Below are positions 31,018 through 38,295 of a stretch of DNA of 64,000 nucleotides, piece after piece (position 1 is the first letter of the stretch; every line of letters starts with the position of its first letter). The DNA is from Enterobacter kobei (lineage in GTDB: Bacteria; Pseudomonadota; Gammaproteobacteria; Enterobacterales; Enterobacteriaceae). The notes beneath the pieces were generated by a model. It searched no databases, was not told the origin of the DNA, and worked only from the letters and a program-made list of their open reading frames with translations. Both the position numbers and the translations under genes were made by a program. The DNA lies in assembly GCF_001729765.1 (NCBI RefSeq), contig NZ_CP017181.1, forward strand, positions 2,046,001-2,110,000, written 5' to 3'.

Positions 31018-31040
31018 ATCCGCTACGGCGGGTTTTTCTT
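31018..31040 (+). terminator. Intrinsic terminator before tail chaperone genes
   Basis: ATCCGC-TACG-GCGGGT (one wobble) followed by TTTTCTTTTC. It closes the accessory segment. Confidence 0.7.
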
Positions 31041-31055
31041 TTCTAAGGAACCGAA

Positions 31056-31394
31056 ATGACCAAATTTTCTCTGATCCCCAACCCAACTTTTTCTGTGACC
31101 GCGAGCATTCCGCGCGCTGGCGCCGAAGACGGCAAGCTGACGTTCACTTTCCGCCATAAAACGCTGGAAGAGCTGCGCTCTATGGACGAAAAGCTGCAAA
31201 AGTCGGCTGAAGGTAAAAAGGCTGCTATCGAGCCGCAGGCCGACTACCTCATGGAAATTGTCGAGGGGTGGGCGCTTCCAGATGAGTTCAACCGCGAAAA
31301 CGTTATTGTTCTCCTGCAAAACTATCCGCGTGCTTTTGACAGCATCGGCATGGCGTACACCAAAGAGCTGATGGGGATTCGCGAAAAAAACTGA
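31056..31394 (+). CDS. G: Tail assembly chaperone, gpG-like
   Basis: The 112-residue protein lies between tail tube and tape measure genes, where lambda G is found. It begins FSLIPNPTFSVTASIPRAG and has a helical C-terminal half ending YTKELMGIREKN. It ends at a slippery A-AAA-AAC followed by TGA, so most ribosomes make this short form and a minority shift to produce the GT form. AAGGAA precedes the start. It coats the tape measure during tail assembly. Confidence 0.88.
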   Translation: MTKFSLIPNPTFSVTASIPRAGAEDGKLTFTFRHKTLEELRSMDEKLQKSAEGKKAAIEPQADYLMEIVEGWALPDEFNRENVIVLLQNYPRAFDSIGMAYTKELMGIREKN

Positions 31395-31699
31395 GGCAGG
31401 TCGCCGCAGCGTTGTATACGCCGGGACCGACGCTCGCGGAGCTGAGCGCTTTTGGTTTGACGCCTGAGGACGTGGAGGAAGAGGTGGGGATCCTGCCCTC
31501 TGTGTGGAAGTCTTTCACCATCTTCTCTGCCCTGGCAACCCAGTGGCGCGTCGGAGCGAGCGGGGCCACTGGACTGGATTACAACGTTCTCCCCTGGATG
31601 TTCGAGTTACACGGGGTTGAGGATGCGGCGACCTGCATGGCTGATCTTCAGATTATGGAAAGTGAGGCTCTCAAGGTAATGCACAAGGAGACGAAATAA
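31056..31699 (+). CDS. GT: gpGT-like chaperone made by programmed -1 frameshift
   Basis: Reading shifts -1 at AAAAAAC (31385-31391): zero-frame codons AAA AAC TGA become AAA AAA CTG, continuing LRQVAAALYTPGPTLAELSA to the stop at 31699. The extension is about 102 residues and has no good start of its own. The total is about 214 residues. In lambda the T part recruits the tail tube protein to the tape measure while G binds the tape measure; the G:GT ratio is critical for tail length. Confidence 0.85.
31385..31391 (+). other. Slippery heptamer A-AAA-AAC for -1 frameshift
   Basis: The heptamer is in the correct register (GAA AAA AAC TGA) one codon before the zero-frame stop. The -1 frame is open from here for another 102 codons, up to the tape measure start. 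No strong pseudoknot is obvious directly downstream. Confidence 0.85.
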
Positions 31700-34600
31700 T
31701 GACTGACCAGATCGCCTCGATTACTTTGCGGGCCGATGTATCCGACCTGAAAACAGCCAGCAATGAACTGGATAGGCTCGGTGAGGCGGCTGCTGGTGCC
31801 GTAGATAAAGCCGATGACCTGAATAGTGTGTTCCGCGCTGGTGCTGAATCTGCGAAACAGGGTAGTGAAGGTATCAAGGAGCAGCAGAACGCGCTCAAAG
31901 GGTTGCTGGAGAATATCGATCCGGTTACCAAGGCCTTAAACCGCCTGGATGAGCAGCAAGAATCGCTGCGGAAATTCCAGGCCAAAGGTTTCCTGGATAC
32001 CGATACCTTCCAGGCTTACAACAAAATCCTGGACGACACCCGTCTCAAGCTGACCGACACCGGAGAAGCCGCGGCGCGCGCTCAGGCTGAATTAGCCGCT
32101 ACCCAGGCGGCAGAAAAGCAGTCCGCAGCGTTAAAGAACCTTCTTGGATCCATCGACCCGACTATCCGCGCGTTCAATTCATTGGATGAACAACACGCAC
32201 AGCTGGTGGCCCATTTCGAAGCTGGGCGCATTAACGGTGCTCAGTTCGAGCACTTCAACACAATCCTTAACCAGACGCGTGAGCGCCTCTCTGGTGTCGC
32301 AGACGTACTACCAGAAGCGCTATCCCGGCAGGAAGATGCTGCCCGGCGCGCAGGCATCTCAGTAGGGCAATACAGCGCTGCGCTGCGCACGCTCCCGGCC
32401 CAGATCACTGATATCGCAACCCAGCTGGCTGGTGGACAGTCTCCGTTCCTGATCCTGCTCCAGCAGGGCGGGCAGATAAAGGACTCCTTTGGTGGCTTCG
32501 GAGCAATGTTCCAGGCGCTGAAAGATGCGCTGTTTGGATTCAACGAGGATGTTGAGAGAGGGGCTGACGAAGCAACAGAGAGCCTAGGGGATCTTGCTGA
32601 AGGGTTTAATGATACGTCCGAAGCAGCTGAAAACCTTAGGAAGGTGAGAGGGATACTTACACCCATAAACCTAGGGATTTTAGGTATCGCTGCCGCTGCG
32701 GGGATTCTTTCTTACGCATGGTATCAAGCTTCAAAAGAGGTAGAAAGCCTCAATAAGTCTCTGATCTTGACAGGCAATTATGCGGGAGTAACTGCCGGTC
32801 AATTAAGCCAAATGGCAAAAGCTATTGCCGAATCAGGATCAACTCAAAGTGAAGCAGTTGACGCCCTATCAAAGGTAGTAAGCACCGGCAAGTTTCGGGC
32901 TTCACAATTGGAAATGGTCACATCAACTGCTCTGGCTATGGAGGAGGCCACTGGAAAATCAATTGATGAAACCATCAAGAATTTTCAAAAGCTTTATTTA
33001 GCGCCTACTAAGGCCTCCGAAGAACTAAATTCTTCAATGCATTATTTGACCTCCGCTCAATACGAATATATCTCCTCTCTAGAGCGTCGAGGGGATAGGG
33101 AAGGGGCGGCAGAAGCAGCCGCAAAAGCATATAGCCAGGCGGAACAAACTAGAAGTCAGCAGGTACTGGATAATTTGGGGCTTATTGAGCGAGCCGCAAA
33201 AGCAACAGGCGATGCGCTGAAAGGCATGTGGGGAGAGCTGCTAAATATCGGCAGGCCAGAAGCTCCAGATGATATGCTTCAACGTATGCAAGCTGATTTA
33301 GCTGTCCGTGAGAAAGCATTACTACCTGAGCGAGCACCCGGTGGTTATGGTTATGCCACCAGTTCGGTGGATGATGATTATGATCGTCGGCGCAATGCTC
33401 AAATAGCTGCAATAAATGCGCTTAAATCTCAGATCTCTCCTCTTCAGAAGGCAGTGATTTTACAAAACGATATTTCTGCCGCAATCACCAAAGGAAAAGA
33501 AGAGGATGAGAAGCGCACCTATTCCCTAATTTATCAAAATCGCATCCTTGAGCAATCAGCAACATGGCAAGAGAAACGCAGTAAAGCCCTTTCTGAATTA
33601 TGGAAAAATGTCGCACTCGCTCCTGATAAATGGAGTGATCAACAACGCCAACAGGCAGTTGACGCGATAAACAAGCAGTTTCACCCAAATAAAACGCCCA
33701 AAACCCCAGCCGTTAAGGTGTCTGCAGGTGATCGCTCAACCGACACTTACAATGCTGAGACTTTAGCTCTGCAAGCGCAGCTAAAAACGCTTCAAGAACA
33801 TCGTGATATTAACGATGTAATCAGTCAGCAACGTAAGCAGCAATGGGAACTGATATCCAAAATCAGTATTCTCGAGGCAACGGCAAATGATCCAAAAGGC
33901 CGTGCGCTTACCATTGATGAGAAGTCACTGCTCGCCAATAAGGATAAACTTCTCGCGCAGGCTGATATTAATGCAGCATTGGGCGATCAGATTGCAAGGC
34001 AACAGAAACTGAATTCTCTTGCCGATCAGGCGACCAAATTTGCTCAGCAGCAGGCTGCTAAGCAAGCAGAAATTGATGCGGCAGCTGCGGGGACTTCAAC
34101 CAGGGAGGCTGAGCGGGCGGCAACACGTCAGCGTTTGTCTGAGACCTATGCCTTCAATCCTGACGCGCAAAAAAAAGTTTTGGCTCAGCAGGAAGAGACA
34201 TACCGGAAGGAAGACGAACTTCGCAGTAACTGGCAGGCTGGAGCAAAGCGCGGATGGGCTGATTATGCGGATTCTGCAACTAACACATTCGAAGCAATGC
34301 GTAACGTTGCTGGATCCACCTTCAGTGGCCTTTCCGACATGCTGACCAGTTTGGTCACAACTGGAACTGCCAGCCTCAAAGAATTCACCAAATCCATGTT
34401 AAAGATGATCGCCGAGGTGACCAACCGGTTACTGGTTGCCTATGCAGTACAGGCCGCCATGGGCTGGATAAGCGGTGGCAGTGGTGGTGGCAGTACGCCT
34501 GGTGGTGCATATGCAAACGCCGCTGCTGGGGTAACCTTCAACGCTAAAGGTGGCGTCTATGACTCCCCAGGTCTCAGTAAATATGTTAACGGTGTTTACG

Positions 34601-34929
34601 ATACGCCTCAGTATTTCACCTTCCAGGGCGCATCGAAGTTTGCGAAAGGCGGTGTTTTCGCAGAGGCTGGTGAAGAAGCTATCATGCCGCTAACTCGGGA
34701 TTCTGCGGGGCGTCTCGGTGTGAGGGCGGATGGTGCTGGTGGTTCTGGGCATCAAATCAACGTGGATATCTATGTCGATAACAAAGGTAACGCGACAACA
34801 AATACTAGCGGGGGGGGAGATGCGGCAGCCCGGGCGTTAGCGGAGAGGATGAAGCAATACGTACAGGAAGGCATCATCCGAGCCATCAGGGATGATGGGG
34901 CTATCGGCGGGACGTTTGTGAAAAAGTAA
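31699..34929 (+). CDS. H: Tape measure protein
   Basis: The 1076-residue protein follows GT with overlapping stop/start (TAATG). The N terminus contains two related ~75-residue units (NIDPVTKALNRLDEQQESL... and SIDPTIRAFNSLDEQHAQL...), then the conserved LPAQITDIATQLAGGQSPFLILLQQGGQIKDSFGG block, a hydrophobic segment near residue 325-345, long coiled coils, and a lambda-H-like C-terminal region (FSGLSDMLTSLVTTGTASLKEF, EEAIMPLTRDSAGRLGV). It sets tail length and helps DNA entry. From about 32,550 to 34,000 the gene is clearly poorer in GC, which suggests a recombined middle. Confidence 0.92.
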   Translation: MTDQIASITLRADVSDLKTASNELDRLGEAAAGAVDKADDLNSVFRAGAESAKQGSEGIKEQQNALKGLLENIDPVTKALNRLDEQQESLRKFQAKGFLDTDTFQAYNKILDDTRLKLTDTGEAAARAQAELAATQAAEKQSAALKNLLGSIDPTIRAFNSLDEQHAQLVAHFEAGRINGAQFEHFNTILNQTRERLSGVADVLPEALSRQEDAARRAGISVGQYSAALRTLPAQITDIATQLAGGQSPFLILLQQGGQIKDSFGGFGAMFQALKDALFGFNEDVERGADEATESLGDLAEGFNDTSEAAENLRKVRGILTPINLGILGIAAAAGILSYAWYQASKEVESLNKSLILTGNYAGVTAGQLSQMAKAIAESGSTQSEAVDALSKVVSTGKFRASQLEMVTSTALAMEEATGKSIDETIKNFQKLYLAPTKASEELNSSMHYLTSAQYEYISSLERRGDREGAAEAAAKAYSQAEQTRSQQVLDNLGLIERAAKATGDALKGMWGELLNIGRPEAPDDMLQRMQADLAVREKALLPERAPGGYGYATSSVDDDYDRRRNAQIAAINALKSQISPLQKAVILQNDISAAITKGKEEDEKRTYSLIYQNRILEQSATWQEKRSKALSELWKNVALAPDKWSDQQRQQAVDAINKQFHPNKTPKTPAVKVSAGDRSTDTYNAETLALQAQLKTLQEHRDINDVISQQRKQQWELISKISILEATANDPKGRALTIDEKSLLANKDKLLAQADINAALGDQIARQQKLNSLADQATKFAQQQAAKQAEIDAAAAGTSTREAERAATRQRLSETYAFNPDAQKKVLAQQEETYRKEDELRSNWQAGAKRGWADYADSATNTFEAMRNVAGSTFSGLSDMLTSLVTTGTASLKEFTKSMLKMIAEVTNRLLVAYAVQAAMGWISGGSGGGSTPGGAYANAAAGVTFNAKGGVYDSPGLSKYVNGVYDTPQYFTFQGASKFAKGGVFAEAGEEAIMPLTRDSAGRLGVRADGAGGSGHQINVDIYVDNKGNATTNTSGGGDAAARALAERMKQYVQEGIIRAIRDDGAIGGTFVKK

Positions 34930-34996
34930 TATCAGCTCATCGCGTTACATTCTCATATCCCCTGGTTATTATTAGAAAAAATATGATAGTCAGGGG

Positions 34997-35413
34997 ATGA
35001 TTGTGAAAAAAATTATTTGCTTAAGCTTAGCCTGCATCGCACTTGCTGCGTGTAAACCTTCAGAGGAAAAAGCACCACAACTTGGGCAGCAAGAAATTGC
35101 AAATGGGTTGATGGACCCGGATAGCGCCAAGTTCAAAATGGTTAGGTTCAACATGGACAAGAACCAGGAGTCCGGGGATGTTGTCAGTGGTTTCGTATGT
35201 GGCAGAGTCGCTGGAAAAAATGGGTTTGGTGCGTATGTTGGATATCATCCTTTTTATGTTCATCTAAAGATGACCTCGAAAGGGATGTTTTCGAAAGGCG
35301 TGAGTTATGAAGTTGGAGAAAAAGCTATTTATCCCGATGGAAGAGATGAATCGTGGATAGATCTCGACGGAAACTCTTATGCCAGCCGCTGCGGCCCAAC
35401 CCCTTCGGAGTAA
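34997..35413 (+). CDS. Lipoprotein moron (138 aa)
   Basis: The signal peptide VKKIICLSLACIALAAC ends in a lipobox (LAAC), so the mature protein is probably anchored in a membrane through the cysteine at residue 19. The mature part contains QEIANGLMDPDSAKFKMVRF, seen in several small lipoproteins, and two further cysteines (FVCGRVAG, SRCGPTPSE). It is AT-rich relative to the tail genes and interrupts the usual TMP-to-M order. An AT-rich stretch with TATGAT just upstream may be its own promoter. Known phage lipoproteins in tail regions block superinfection (T5 Llp-like, Cor-like); that role here is only a suggestion. Confidence 0.72.
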   Translation: MIVKKIICLSLACIALAACKPSEEKAPQLGQQEIANGLMDPDSAKFKMVRFNMDKNQESGDVVSGFVCGRVAGKNGFGAYVGYHPFYVHLKMTSKGMFSKGVSYEVGEKAIYPDGRDESWIDLDGNSYASRCGPTPSE

Positions 35414-35420
35414 TTTGTTT

Positions 35421-35717
35421 ATGGATAATTACTTTGATGATCCTTTGATCGAACCCGCAATCGAGTGGGTTGTTATCAATCAGAAGGTTTCCATATCGGG
35501 CATTCAGCGAAATTTTCGAATAGGGTACAACCGGGCAGGACAACTTGTTGAACTAATGGAAAATATCGGCCTTGTATCATCTCAAGGATTTGATGGTAAT
35601 CGCACAGTGCTCTGCGCAGAACTTGAAATTGGGCTTTCGTTATTCAGGCAATATAAAGATGCTGTTGATGAAGAGCCTGATATGACAAACGTAATTTTGT
35701 TTCCTGGTAAGAAATGA
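35421..35717 (+). CDS. Free-standing FtsK gamma-domain protein (98 aa)
   Basis: Residues 6-62 match the winged-helix gamma domain of E. coli FtsK: DPLIEPAIEWV, KVSISGIQRNFRIGYNRAGQ, LVELMENIGLVSSQGFDGNR, against DPLFDQAVQFV, KASISGVQRQFRIGYNRAAR, IIEQMEAQGIVSEQGHNGNR. In FtsK this domain reads the polar KOPS sequence and activates XerD at dif. Here there is no motor domain. The C-terminal 35 residues are unrelated. The start after the lipoprotein stop (7 nt) is chosen because the longer frame would lie inside that gene. It is probably expressed with the lipoprotein. Confidence 0.85.
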   Translation: MDNYFDDPLIEPAIEWVVINQKVSISGIQRNFRIGYNRAGQLVELMENIGLVSSQGFDGNRTVLCAELEIGLSLFRQYKDAVDEEPDMTNVILFPGKK

Positions 35718-35754
35718 ACCAAGGCCACGACTAGGCAACCACGCAGTATTACAG

Positions 35755-35780
35755 CCTCGCATTAGCGAGGCTTTTTTTTG
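35755..35780 (+). terminator. Intrinsic terminator after the accessory pair
   Basis: GCCTCGC-ATTA-GCGAGGC followed by eight T, ending the lipoprotein/FtsK-gamma segment. Confidence 0.85.
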
Positions 35781-35788
35781 GAGTAAAT

Positions 35789-36139
35789 ATGGCGGTTGAA
35801 ACATACAGCTGGCGCTCGCAGCTCGGTGCTGGGGCGATTGAATATAGTCAAACGGTGCGCGCTGCGCAGTTCGGTGATGGCTATGAGCAGGTTGCTGATA
35901 ATGGCATTAACTCTACTGCTATTCAGGTGCCAATGAAGCATACCGGCACCGAAACGGAGGTGAACAGTATTCGTGATTTCCTCCTGGCTCATACCGTTAA
36001 AGCTTTTATCATCACGCCGCCCGGCGAAGCGAAGGGGCTTTATCGGGTAGTCGCCGATTCCGTACGGAAAAATCAGATCAGCAGCAAGTTTGCTGAGCTG
36101 ACGTTCACCATCAAACGGGCTTACGGAGTGTATGCATAA
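35789..36139 (+). CDS. M: Minor tail protein M
   Basis: The 116-residue protein matches the lambda M family: TYSWRSQLGAGAIEYSQTVR, AAQFGDGYEQVADNGIN, AFIITPPGEAKGLYRVVAD and a C-terminal beta strand ending KRAYGVYA. It is part of the tail-tip baseplate next to L. TTGGAG precedes the start, and its stop overlaps the L start by one base. Confidence 0.9.
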   Translation: MAVETYSWRSQLGAGAIEYSQTVRAAQFGDGYEQVADNGINSTAIQVPMKHTGTETEVNSIRDFLLAHTVKAFIITPPGEAKGLYRVVADSVRKNQISSKFAELTFTIKRAYGVYA

Positions 36140-36909
36140 TGGCATTAGTCGATCAGGCGGCGATGCTGGCACCGGGTGGCAGAGTTCGCCTGGTTGAAGT
36201 TGACGCCTCAGAGTTCAGTGGCGGTATTCACCGTTTCCACTACGCACCTTTCCCCCATACACCGGAAGAGATCGACGCTGCCAATGGTGATGAAGAAAAG
36301 CTCGGACCAAAGCCAATCGTATTCGGTGGCAATACCTACGATTTTTGGCCGTTTCAGGTAGCAGGCCTGGAGCTTTCAACAGACCAGGCCGCAGAGCCGA
36401 CACTCAGCGTTTCCAACCTCGACGGTCATATCACGGCGCTATGCCTGCAATTTAAAGACATGGTTAATGCCAAAGTGAGCATTATCGACACCTATTCGGT
36501 TTACCTCGATGCCGTGAATTACCATGGTAGGGTGAACTCGACCGCCGACCCGTCGATGTTCACGCTTCAGACCTTCTGGCTTGACACGAAAACCTCCGAA
36601 GACGACGAAGTGGTTTCATGGTCACTCAGTAGCCCCGCAGACCTGCAGGGGCTTGTTATTCCAACCAGACAAATCACCTCGCTCTGCGAATGGGCGCTAC
36701 GCGGGCAGTACCGGAGCGGCGATGGATGCACCTATAACGGTACGGCATATTTCGACGCGAAGGGGAATCAGGTTTCAGATCCTGCCCTTGATGTATGTGG
36801 TGGTTGCTTCAGTGACTGCCGTAAACGATTTGGCGCCGGCCTGGCTGAACCTGACGCGGCAATCCTTGATTTTGGTGGCTTCCCGGCAACCGTTCTCTTC
36901 ACCCGATAA
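36139..36909 (+). CDS. L: Minor tail protein L, iron-sulfur type
   Basis: The 256-residue protein aligns with lambda L. The C-terminal third carries the cysteines that hold the [4Fe-4S] cluster in lambda: SLCEWALRGQYRSGDGC and DVCGGCFSDCRKRFG. It forms the tip ring under the tail tube with M and I/J. Order M-L-K-I-J is as in lambda. Confidence 0.92.
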   Translation: MALVDQAAMLAPGGRVRLVEVDASEFSGGIHRFHYAPFPHTPEEIDAANGDEEKLGPKPIVFGGNTYDFWPFQVAGLELSTDQAAEPTLSVSNLDGHITALCLQFKDMVNAKVSIIDTYSVYLDAVNYHGRVNSTADPSMFTLQTFWLDTKTSEDDEVVSWSLSSPADLQGLVIPTRQITSLCEWALRGQYRSGDGCTYNGTAYFDAKGNQVSDPALDVCGGCFSDCRKRFGAGLAEPDAAILDFGGFPATVLFTR

Positions 36910-36921
36910 CTGGACTAACCC

Positions 36922-37653
36922 ATGAATAAAACCATAATGGCAGCTATCCGGGCGCATGCACTGGATGAATCCCCGCGTGAGTGCTGTGGCTTCGTTATTC
37001 AGTCTGGCCGTCGCCAGCGCTACATTCCCGTGCCGAATACGCACGAAAATCCGACAGAACATTTTCGCATCGACGGCGAGCACTGGGCTAACGCCGAAGA
37101 TATCGGGACGATTATTCGCGTCATCCACTCCCACCCTGGCGACGGTGCCCGGCCTATTCCGTCCGATCTGGACCGACAACAGTGCAATAACTCCGGCGTG
37201 GTCTGGGGCATTTACGCGCCGGACAGCGATGAATACGCCGATATAATGCCGGAGGCGGTGCCGCTTATTGGGCGTCCGTTTATCCTGGGCTCGAATGACT
37301 GCTGGGGGCTGATTATGGACTGGCACGCCATTCAGGGCGTCACGCTGAACGATTTTCGCGTCGATTACCCATGGTGGGAAAGCCAGTACCCGGACAATCT
37401 CTATTTCGAAAACTGGGAGCGGGAAGGGTTTGTCGAATGCGACCCGTCGCCAGGCTGTATGGTCATCATGCAGGTTGAATCCAGTAAGTGGAACCACGCG
37501 GGGATCATTACCGAGGAAGGTGAGCTGCTACACCATCTGTACGGGCAGCCATCCTGCATCACGCCGTATGCGCGCGGTTATTTCAAAGACAGGACTATGA
37601 TCTGCGTCCGTCACAAAGAGCTACCACAGGAGATAAAGCCATGGCGCGTTTAA
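36922..37653 (+). CDS. K: Tail assembly protein K (JAMM plus NlpC/P60)
   Basis: The 243-residue protein has an N-terminal JAMM-type metalloprotease domain (E20 region RECCGF, H69 and H71 in IHSHPGDG, D82) and a C-terminal NlpC/P60 domain with C127 in SNDCWGL and H192 in WNHAGII. In lambda it is needed to make tails though it is not retained in the virion; the domains suggest processing of J or of cell wall. Catalytic residues of both domains look intact. Overlaps gene I by 13 nt. Confidence 0.92.
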   Translation: MNKTIMAAIRAHALDESPRECCGFVIQSGRRQRYIPVPNTHENPTEHFRIDGEHWANAEDIGTIIRVIHSHPGDGARPIPSDLDRQQCNNSGVVWGIYAPDSDEYADIMPEAVPLIGRPFILGSNDCWGLIMDWHAIQGVTLNDFRVDYPWWESQYPDNLYFENWEREGFVECDPSPGCMVIMQVESSKWNHAGIITEEGELLHHLYGQPSCITPYARGYFKDRTMICVRHKELPQEIKPWRV

Positions 37654-38240
37654 CCACGATTCGATTGTATGGCGCACTGGGCGCCCGGTTCGGGCGCGTG
37701 CATAAACTGGCAGTGCAGACATCTGCCGAAGCGGTCAAAGCCCTGTGTATCAACTTCGACGGGCTGGAAGACTATCTGATGAATGCAAAAAAAAATGGCA
37801 TGACCTTCGCGGTGTTTCGCGGTAAGCGCAACATAGGCGTGCAGGACTTCCAGGAGCTGGCAGGCGATAGCGATATTCGCATAGCGCCAGTTATGGAAGG
37901 GGCGAAGAAGGCCGGCATGTTCCAGACAATCCTCGGCGCCGTGATGGTTGTTGCTGGTGTTATTACTGGAGTGGCAACCGGCTGGACGGGCGTTGGCCTA
38001 ACCTTTGGGGCCGGACTTATCATGTCGGGCGCGTCAATGATGGCCGGCGGTATTTACCAGATGCTTTCGCCCCAGCCCAAAGGGTTACAGGGGCGAGACG
38101 ACCCTGACAATAAACCCTCTTATGCCTTTGGTGGCTCGGTGAATACCCTTGCGATGGGAAACCCGGTCGCGCTTCTCTATGGCGTCCGTGAGATTGGCGG
38201 CGCCATCATCAGCGCTGGCATAGTCGCCGAAGACATCTGA
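37641..38240 (+). CDS. I: Tail assembly protein I
   Basis: The 199-residue protein has the lambda I layout: a ubiquitin-like N-terminal domain (TTIRLYGALGARFGRVHKLAV, AEAVKALCINFDG), two glycine-rich hydrophobic stretches (about 93-133: TILGAVMVVAGVITGVATGW, GLTFGAGLIMSGASMMAGG) and a C-terminal part rich in glycine. It is required to add J at the tail tip. A terminator follows. Confidence 0.9.
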   Translation: MARLTTIRLYGALGARFGRVHKLAVQTSAEAVKALCINFDGLEDYLMNAKKNGMTFAVFRGKRNIGVQDFQELAGDSDIRIAPVMEGAKKAGMFQTILGAVMVVAGVITGVATGWTGVGLTFGAGLIMSGASMMAGGIYQMLSPQPKGLQGRDDPDNKPSYAFGGSVNTLAMGNPVALLYGVREIGGAIISAGIVAEDI

Positions 38241-38260
38241 TAACTCCTTTCTGAATATCA

Positions 38261-38284
38261 AGCACCCAGTCGGGTGCTTTTTTT
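38261..38284 (+). terminator. Intrinsic terminator before J
   Basis: AGCACCC-AGTC-GGGTGCT followed by six T, 12 bases before the J start. Confidence 0.82.
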
Positions 38285-38295
38285 ATGGATGTAAT

